From positions 65,830,501 through 65,894,500 of the forward strand of contig CM075651.1 of the NCBI GenBank assembly GCA_037953625.1: DNA of 64,000 bases, in the 5' to 3' direction. The notes under the pieces were generated by a model, which saw only the letters and a program-made list of their open reading frames with translations, ran no database searches and had not been told where the DNA came from. The DNA is from Crotalaria pallida. Its lineage: Eukaryota; Streptophyta; Magnoliopsida; Fabales; Fabaceae. The position numbers and the translations under genes are program-made. Positions 57,773 to 64,000 of the stretch are shown here, piece by piece; within the stretch, counting starts at the first letter, position 1, and every line of letters begins with the position of its first letter.

Positions 57773-58249
57773 ATGGCACAGAATCTGATGTGCGTGGAGA
57801 TGAGGCCGCTCCCTAGTGGGGAGTGGAATTTCGAGGAGTATCGGACCACGTACGAAGGGGACATGGAAATCACTTTCCGTCACCCAAATCCATGGTCCCG
57901 GATGCGTCCGCGTCGTACGAGGATCCCAATGGTGTACATTATGCATATTCCACCTAATTTTGTATTTTGCCATGGAACACCACCACCACCACCAAGACGT
58001 TTTCCAAGGCGCACCCTTCCACCCAGTCCATCACCCTCCGAAGAAAGAATTATTTTGGAGGTTCCTGCTCACCCTCGCCCTTCCACTAGAGCCCGATCTC
58101 GAACTCCAGTTTATGTGCCATCTGATCCGACACTGGAAGAGGAGGAAGATCATATTGAGGATGAGGACCCGGTGGAGGATGCTGATCAGGTGGTGGAGGA
58201 TGATCCTATGGAAAACTCAACTGGAAGTCAGTGGGGAACTAATGACTGA
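57773..58249 (+). CDS. LTR-embedded ORF of gypsy element 2
   Basis: 158 codons from ATG three bases after the acceptor-like TTGTTGTAGG to TGA at 58247. The N-terminal half (RPLPSGEWNFEEYR, YEGDMEITFRHPNP, PRRTRIPMVYIMHIPP, CHGTPPPPPRRFPR) parallels the ORF at 46912. A Pro/Ser/Arg-rich middle and a strongly acidic tail follow, ending NSTGSQWGTND. The length and the SQWG ending match too. No catalytic motif, signal peptide or membrane segment is evident. Again intact while gag-pol of the same element is broken, and again wholly inside the LTR. The repeated family could be nucleic-acid-binding (basic middle) but that is a guess. Confidence 0.65.
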   Translation: MAQNLMCVEMRPLPSGEWNFEEYRTTYEGDMEITFRHPNPWSRMRPRRTRIPMVYIMHIPPNFVFCHGTPPPPPRRFPRRTLPPSPSPSEERIILEVPAHPRPSTRARSRTPVYVPSDPTLEEEEDHIEDEDPVEDADQVVEDDPMENSTGSQWGTND

Positions 58250-58613
58250 GTTGAGTCCTGACTAGTGGAATGTGGATAATGCAACCCATCAGGTTTCTCT
58301 TACTTATGCTATGTTATATTTTGAGTTTTGAACCAGTTGCTCTAGGTTGTTATATGATGTTGTAATATATGTAATATAATGTAATAACCTAGAGTATCTA
58401 AGTTAAGTTTAGTGTCTTTAACTTTTATATTTGATGTAATGGAACATGTACTCTTTGACTTAGAAATGAAATATGAAGTTTGAATGTTTTTCCGCATGAA
58501 TTGAAAATGATGATGACTTGACTTATGATGGAAAGAAAAAAAAGAAAAAAAATGGTCATATTTTCGAATATAAGTATTTTATTAAGAATAGAAAGTCGGG
58601 TCGGCACATTTAG

Positions 58614-58625
58614 TGGTATCAGAGC
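58614..58625 (+). other. Primer-binding site of element 2 (tRNA-iMet type)
   Basis: TGGTATCAGAGC, as in element 1, 5 bp after the LTR end. Confidence 0.85.
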
Positions 58626-58758
58626 AATGGTTCAACTCTTGGACTTGGAGTATGGCCTTACACACTAACCATTGCATATTATAGAATGATGATTGTATTT
58701 TGAGATATAGAATAGCAGAATCTAATTAGGTTTTCCCCCTTGGATTCTATAGGATAAG

Positions 58759-59660
58759 ATGGCTGGACGAAATAACGCTAACATTGCTGAGGCTCTAACC
58801 CGTATGGCTGCGGTTCTGGAAAACTTGCAGCAAAACCATCCTCTCAGCAATAGAACCCCGGCGGAATTTCAAGGCCTAGATTCGTTTCGTAGATGTAAAC
58901 CCCCTGGCTTCTCGGGTGGCCGTTGTCCTGAGCAAGCTCAGTTTTGGCTAGCTGAAGTAAATAAGATCTTCCGGACGTTGACCCTCACTGAAGCTCAGAA
59001 GGTCACGTTTGCTGCGTACATGCTAAATGGAGAGGCTGCGACTTGGTGGGAGCAGATCCGCCAGTTTTTGGAATATGATCACCGAGAGCTCACTTGGGAG
59101 GTCTTCACGGAGAAGTTTCTAGAGTGGTATTTTTCGGATGATGTCAGAATCCAGAAAGAAATGGAGTTCCTTGATCTGAGGCAAGGCAGCATGACCGTCG
59201 ATCAGTACGCTGAGAAATTTGAGGAGCTAATGAAGTACTCCCCGTACTTCCAATATCATCCTGATGAATACTCAAAGTGCACGAGATTCGAAAATGGGCT
59301 GAGGTCGGACATCAAGCTGGTTGTGAGTGTGCTTTCGCTACTATCCAACATTGATTAGTGCGTGCCGCATCTTTGAAAAGAATAGTTTCAAGAGGGACGC
59401 CGGTCAAGGAGGCCATGGACCACATCGACATTAGCACAAGAATAATCGTGGGAATCATGGAGGCCCTTATTCGCATAAGGGGAAAGGAAGAGCAACACCC
59501 TCTGGAGCAGTCAGTCTTCCGGCACCGGCAGAGATATGTAGCAAGTGCCAACGTTCCCATCCTGGTCAAGAGTGCTGGAGAGACAATCCACCTACCTCCT
59601 TCAATTGTGGAAAGCCGGGACATTTCGCTCGTGCATGCCGCCAACCCCAGCGCCAAGTCA
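58759..59660 (+). pseudogene. gag: gag of gypsy element 2 (chromovirus, Tekay/Del-like)
   Basis: ATG at 58759 (MAGRNNANIAEALTRMAAVL). Capsid motifs FSGGRCPEQAQFWLAEV, ATWWEQ, TWEVFTEKFLEWYF and QYAEKFEELMKYSP are present. A deletion or frameshift between 59330 and 59365 shifts the frame by one, and a TAG at 59432 follows. The second zinc knuckle (about 59601-59640) reads SFNCGKPGHFARAC: its first Cys codon is TCC (Ser), so the CCHC is damaged as well as truncated from the start. Confidence 0.9.
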
Positions 59661-61854
59661 ACCAAGGACAAGGGAGTAAGCCATGGATCAATGGAAAGGT
59701 GTTCACTATGTCCGGAGCAGAAATGGAGCAAGCCGACAATCTTGTACAGGGTAACCATTTCCTCAATGGCATGCCTTGTCGCGTTTTATTTGATTCCGGA
59801 GCAACACATTCTTTCATCTCTGAAGAATGTGCCAAGCATTTAATTCTGCCTGTTTAGGACACGCCGTTTAAGCTTAGAGTGTCTACCCCCGCGAATGCTC
59901 CTGTGGTCGCAACAAGAGCATGTGTCGGATGCGTTGTTAGCATAGGAGGTCATACTTCTCGTGTAAATCTGATTTGTTTACCGTTATCCAATCTTGACGT
60001 TATCTTGGGTATGGATTGGATGGCATCCAATCAAGTGGTAATCGACTGCAAGGCTCGAACGATCGTGTTCCCTAGTGTGGAGTCTCCTGTCATTCAACCT
60101 GAAGGTTATGTGTGCCTATTTTCAGCCGTCGCTGAAGAAAAGAGGGATGAAGTAAAGATCGAAGACATCCCAATTATTCGAGATTTCCCCGAAGTTTTTC
60201 CTGAGGAAGTGCCCGGTTTGCCGCCGCATCGAGAGATAGAATTCAGTATTGACCTAGTTCCCGGTACTGGTCCTATCTCTATCACCCCTTATCGTATGGC
60301 CCCAGCCGAGTTAGCAGAATTGAAGAAGCAAGTGGAAGATTTGTTAGAGAAGTAGTTCATCAGACCAAGTGTATCGCCCTGGGGAGCGCCAGTTTTATTT
60401 GTCAAGAAGAAAGATGGATCGATGAGGATGTGCATCGATTATAGGCAGTTGAACGAAGTCACCATCAAGAACAAGTACCCGTTGCCGAGGATTGATGATT
60501 TAATGGATCAAGTGAAAGGAGCGTCTGTGTTTTCAAAGATTGATCTGAGATCGGGTTATCATCAGATCCGTGTGAAGGAGGAAGATATTCCAAAGACTGC
60601 TTTTCGGTCACGTTATGGACACTACGAGTATGTGGTGATGCCATTCGGTTTGACCAACGCGCCAGCAATATTCATGGATTATATAAATAGAGTGTTCCGA
60701 CCCTATCTGGATTCTTTCGTTGTGGTGTTTATCGACGATATTCTGATCTATTCGAAGAGTCCCGAAGATCATGCTGAGCATCTGAAGATTGTGTTGGAAA
60801 CATTGAAGGAGAAGAAATTATATGCCAAGTTAACCAAGTGTGAATTTTGGCTTGAAAAAGTCAATTTCTTGGGACATGTAATTTCGAAGGATGGTGTTGC
60901 GGTAGATCCAGCTAAAGTGGAAACAGTGCTACAATGGGAAAGACCAAAGTCAGTTACCGAAGTTAGAAGTTTTCTTGGGTTAGCTGGATATTATCGGAAG
61001 TTCATTGAAGGTTTTTCCAAGATAGCCCTTCCGTTAACCCGTTTGACCCAGAAAGAGCAACCTTTTGTTTGGGATGCGAAGTGCGAAGTTAGTTTTCAGA
61101 CGTTGAAGGACAAGTAAACATTGCCTCGAGTGTTAACTTTGCCCGATCCTCGGAAAGGCTTCAATGTCTATTGTGATGCATCACGAAAAGGTTTGGGATG
61201 TGTTCTGATGCAAGAAGGGAAAGTTATTGCTTATGCAACTCGTCAGTTGAAAGTGCATGAGGAGAACTACCCGACTCATGATTTGGAGTTGGCTGCTATT
61301 GTCTTTGCCCTAAAGATTTGGAGACATTACCTTTATGGTAATACGTTTCAAGTATTCAGTGATCATAAAAGTCTGAAGTATCTCTTCGACCAAAAAGAAC
61401 TGAATATGAGACAACGAAGGTGGATGGAATTCTTGAAGGATTATGACTTCGAATTACATTACCACCCCAGCAAAGCCAATGTTGTAGCAAATGCTTTGAG
61501 TAGAAAGATGTTGCACGTGAGTACGATGATGGTGAAGGAAGCTCAGTTAATTGAAGAATTCCGAAACTTGAATCTGGCAGTTCAGTGTAAGCCGGAGTGT
61601 ATCAAGCTAGGAATGCTTCAAGTAACAAATGAATTCCTTTCTCAAGTAAGGGACTTGCAGAAAGAAGATGGAGAGTTGTTGGAAAAGAAAAGATTAGGAT
61701 TGGAAGGTGTAGAGCCTGATTTTCAAGTTGGAGCTGATGATATTCTATGGTTTCGTGATCGTGTATGTATTCTAGCTAATCTGGAACTGAGAAAAAGCAG
61801 TTTTGGATGAGGCCCACAAAAGCAAGCTAAGTATGCATCCTGGAACAACAAAGA
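59661..61854 (+). pseudogene. pol: pol of gypsy element 2: PR-RT-RH and start of IN
   Basis: Protease LFDSGATHSF (DSG 59792-59800), RT with MCIDYRQLNEVT, YHQIRVKEED and FIDD (60728-60739), RNase H with YCDAS, DHKSLKYLF and YHPSKANVVANALSRK (the usual ADALSRK Asp is changed to Asn, which would hurt RNase H activity). Stops at 59855, 60353 and 61115 and a 1-bp gain in an A run near 61795 break the frame. The reading frame reaches the integrase zinc region (DEAHKSKLSMHPGTTKM), where the copia LTR cuts in at 61855; integrase core and chromodomain are absent from the window. Confidence 0.92.
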
Positions 61855-63426
61855 TGTTGGAATAAACGGTGTAATTGGCAAGAATCACCCAAGAGAGGGG
61901 TGAATTGGGTGTTTAGAAAACTTAGAAAAATAATCGAATTAAAACGTTCTTTTGAAAAATATCAGAGATTAAATAGAGCGGAAGACTTAAAGAACGATTT
62001 AAAAGCATTTTTAAGTACGAAATAGAAATATTATTATATGAAAATTGAAAACATATTATACACGAGATTGATTTAAAAATCAATACATGAAAACCACAAT
62101 TCTCGTGTGATATAATTTAAAAACTTGAAAATAGTTTTTATGTACGAAAATATGATTAAAACAATTTAAGCGTGCGGAAAGTAAAAGATAAGGGATAGAG
62201 AAATTGTACGCAGGCAAATTTATCCTGGTTCGGCAAACCCAGCTTAGTCCAGTCCCCAAGCAACTCACTTGAGCTTTTTCACTAAGCCAAGACGCAACTG
62301 CGTCCCCGAGTACATCCAGAGCGCCCCGCAAGCTACTAGGAATCCCACCGTTCGCAAGGGACCTCGAAACTCAAACAATAGCCTAACTACTAGGAATCCC
62401 ACCGTTCGTATAGCGCTACCCAAACAACAAGGGTTATCTCACCCTATGAACGCGACACACGTTCAATCTTAAGGAATAACACTCCTTAACACTAAGGTTG
62501 TCACACCCCTTACAATAATAAGAATATGCACGAAAGAATTTGTGCAACTAACATTATGCTCTCTAGATAGAGCGGATACAACAATAAAGACCTGTGACAA
62601 TATTAATAATCTAAAGCAAAGCCCAAGGTTTATAGCACTATGATGATGATGATGAACTTTTTCTTCTCTAAAAAGATTATCAAAAAAGTAAAGAAAAGAG
62701 AAGAAGAAGAGTCTCTCTTTTTTCAAAAATGAAAAAGAGTTTTAAAGAAGGAGAAGAAGCAGCCAAACAATCAATTCGTGATCCTCCAAAAATGGAAACA
62801 AATCATTCTGGGAATCAGATTGATTTCAGCACGTTTTTCAAAATTTGAATTAAAATAATCGATTACATTGGACAGGCATAATCGATTACAAGCTCTCAGG
62901 TTTTCCATAAAAGTTGCAGCATTAACATATAATCGATTACTAGTTTCTTATAATCGATTACTTACTCCCAAATGTCCAGTTCAAGGAAGTAATCCATTAT
63001 AAGAACCTAAATAATCCATTACATGCTCTCTGGTTACAAGTTGCATTAAATAATCGATTATACCAGAAGGGTTAATCGATTACTCAACAGTAAAAATTGA
63101 TTTTCATGAAAAAGGTTGTAACCAAAGGTTTTCGCAAAACTTTTTTCACAAATAAGGTCCTGGAGCAAAGGTTTTATAAAAATGCTTCTTCTAAGATTTT
63201 CAAATAAAAACAAGATCATCATCACATAGACTATAATTCTAAGCGCTTTAAGAAAATTAAATTGCCTTACAAAGACTTCTAAGCCTAAGGCTAGATCTAA
63301 CACAAAACAAGCCTTTGCAATCTTCATTTGTACCTGAACGTTAAGCAAATATTCATAATTGATGTTGTTGTGTCATCTTCAAAACACTGAGAGAGAAACA
63401 CATGAGTTCAACACTAAGTTTCAACA
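61855..63426 (-). repeat. Ty1/copia (SIRE/Maximus-like) 3' LTR, minus strand, in element 2
   Basis: Sense orientation starts TGTTGAAACTTAG at 63426 and ends TTATTCCAACA at 61855; 1572 bp. It is preceded by a purine tract like that of the 40116-42055 element, but the LTR bodies differ, so it is a different family. It carries four TAATCGATTA-type pairs. Inserted in the integrase gene of element 2; the other end lies beyond the window. Confidence 0.8.
62856..63082 (-). repeat. Four TAATCGATTA-type pairs
   Basis: Starts 62856/62879 (23 bp), 62930/62951 (21), 62990/63012 (22, both taatccatta variants) and 63051/63073 (22). Confidence 0.9.
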
Positions 63427-63440
63427 CTCCCCCTTTTTGA
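63427..63440 (-). other. Copia polypurine tract
   Basis: TCAAAAAGGGGGAG on the sense strand directly before the LTR start TGTTGAAAC. Confidence 0.75.
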
Positions 63441-63919
63441 TGATGACAAACACTCCTGCAAAACAAGGGTTAGTACGAATATAACATATTAAAGCAATTC
63501 TCATAAGAGTATCACAAAAAATACTCAAGCTCATAACATTGAGCTCATTAAGCTAAGCTCCCCCTGAATTCATGATATCTCATGAACAAAATAACCTGTA
63601 ACCTGTGTAACCTGTTTTCTCATTCTTCTCCTTTTTCTCCCCCTTTTGACATCATCAAAAAGGTGAAAAGGCATAATGGTAAGCAAATGACAACGCATAA
63701 AATAAGCACACCAAAGAAATAATTGTCATAAGCATCATAATCAGTTCGAACAACTCAGGGAAAACAAACTTAAATCCAGGAACAAGTCAGGCAAAAAGAA
63801 ATACTAGGGGTTAAGAGCAAGCATAAACAAAATTTCCAAATATCATAATCCAAATAACTTAAATAGATAAAGATAGATGAGGTGCGGTGAATAGATTTGC
63901 GGTGCCACAAGCTCGACAA
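63441..63919 (-). other. Copia 3' internal non-coding region
   Basis: Contains a second purine block in a GATGTCAAAAGGGGGAG context (63640-63656) and a third GGGGGAGC near 63560. The multiple 'catcaaaa-GGGGGAG' blocks match the arrangement in the 42070-42732 region. No gene seen. Confidence 0.6.
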
Positions 63920-64000
63920 TCACTGGAACGGAGGACGATTCTGATGTCGCAGATGGTAAATCTCTTGTTGCTTTGACTCCATATCCATGTGCATCTGCTT
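63920..64000 (-). CDS. C-terminal end of a copia-element ORF, partial
   Basis: The minus strand is open from the window edge to TGA at 63922-63920, encoding a Gln/Met/His-rich end (KQMHMDMESKQQEIYHLRHQ then NRPPFQ). The coiled-coil-like composition and its place before the polypurine region suit the extra 3' ORF (envelope-like or other) of SIRE/Maximus elements. Too little is visible to name it. Confidence 0.35.
   Translation of the reverse strand, partial: KQMHMDMESKQQEIYHLRHQNRPPFQ

Larger units (their letters stand above)
56099..58608 (+). mobile_element. Gypsy element 2, 5' LTR (2.51 kb)
   Basis: From TGTAAGACCCC to GTCGGCACA, followed 5 bp later by a TGGTATCAGAGC primer site. Sense order: ACTCGAGT pairs, TATA (56496), leader, GTAAAT donor (56798), two more pairs, small hairpins (57104-57270) and a duplicated 'tttggatacc(t/a)tgg' unit (57418-57482), acceptor TTGTTGTAG (57769), ORF. 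Inserted in the 3' LTR of element 1. Confidence 0.9.

Noticed and set aside
59312..59758. 148-codon minus-strand frame opposite gag of element 2
   Set aside because: Antisense shadow of the gag and zinc-knuckle coding region.

Overview
The window is plant nuclear DNA made almost entirely of nested transposable elements. It is AT-rich, has no intact host gene, and carries plant-type element lineages throughout: Ty3/gypsy chromoviruses, Ty1/copia elements of the SIRE/Maximus style, Athila/Tat-like LTRs, CACTA, hAT and long-TIR elements, a TRIM, a tRNA-derived SINE and a 5'-truncated LINE. The captured kinase fragment is a plant U-box kinase. LTRs carrying TAATCGATTA or AACCGGTTA motifs suggest a papilionoid, perhaps phaseoloid, legume; this is inference only. 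Pericentromeric or similar repeat-rich chromatin is likely.

Layout. 0-5.9 kb: LTR fragments, a long-TIR element (458-2130), a copia-like LTR and a TIR fragment. 5.6-12.1 kb: a long-TIR element split by a 5.97-kb solo LTR (5934-11904, TSD caatc). 12.27-20.2 kb: a CACTA element (TSD att) holding a minus-strand solo LTR (15440-18063, TSD gtgtt). 20.5-23.4 kb: two further LTR fragments. 23.6-27.2 kb: a CACTA-like 5' end broken by a 2.7-kb hAT-like element that carries a U-box kinase pseudogene. 28.2-30.9 kb: a large inverted duplication holding two opposed copies of a gene fragment, with a LINE in one arm; a SINE follows at 31.1 kb. 31.7-38.3 kb: an old LTR with a PBS, interrupted by a complete 1.27-kb TRIM (TSD acccc) and by a 4.07-kb CACTA element (TSD gta), then joined head-to-head to an inverted copy of itself. 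38.7-44.5 kb: an LTR sharing its termini with the TRIM, a minus-strand copia LTR with polypurine tract and RNase H tail, and a plus-strand copia-like LTR. 44.5-63.4 kb: gypsy element 1 (5' LTR 44517-51270, gag-pol to 55821) inserted in that copia LTR. A solo LTR (47612-50959, TSD atctc) sits in its 5' LTR. Gypsy element 2 (56099-61854) sits in its 3' LTR and is itself cut in the integrase by another minus-strand copia element, which runs off the window.

The gag-pol frames of both gypsy elements are dead, but their domains are readable (gag with zinc knuckles, protease DSG, RT FIDD, RNase H, and in element 1 integrase and chromodomain). None of the elements seen here could move on its own.

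The most unusual signal is shared organisation of the LTRs. Nine LTRs or LTR pieces from copia, chromovirus and Athila-like lineages carry self-complementary or nearly self-complementary 8-10-mers (ACTCGAGT, TAACCGGTTA, TAATCGATTA, CGCCTGGGCG, depending on family). These occur as pairs whose starts are 20-23 bp apart whatever the motif. In four chromovirus LTRs the promoter-proximal pair ends 122-132 bp before a TATA box. Five LTRs also look like split transcription units: TATA, leader, GTAA donor, a 1-2.2 kb segment holding a tandem or hairpin array, an acceptor, then a coding exon. In the two gypsy elements this exon is a conserved proline-rich, acidic-tailed ORF of about 160 codons lying inside the LTR. 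The ORF, the hairpin arrays and the paired palindromes together are the best candidate for an undescribed system in this window.
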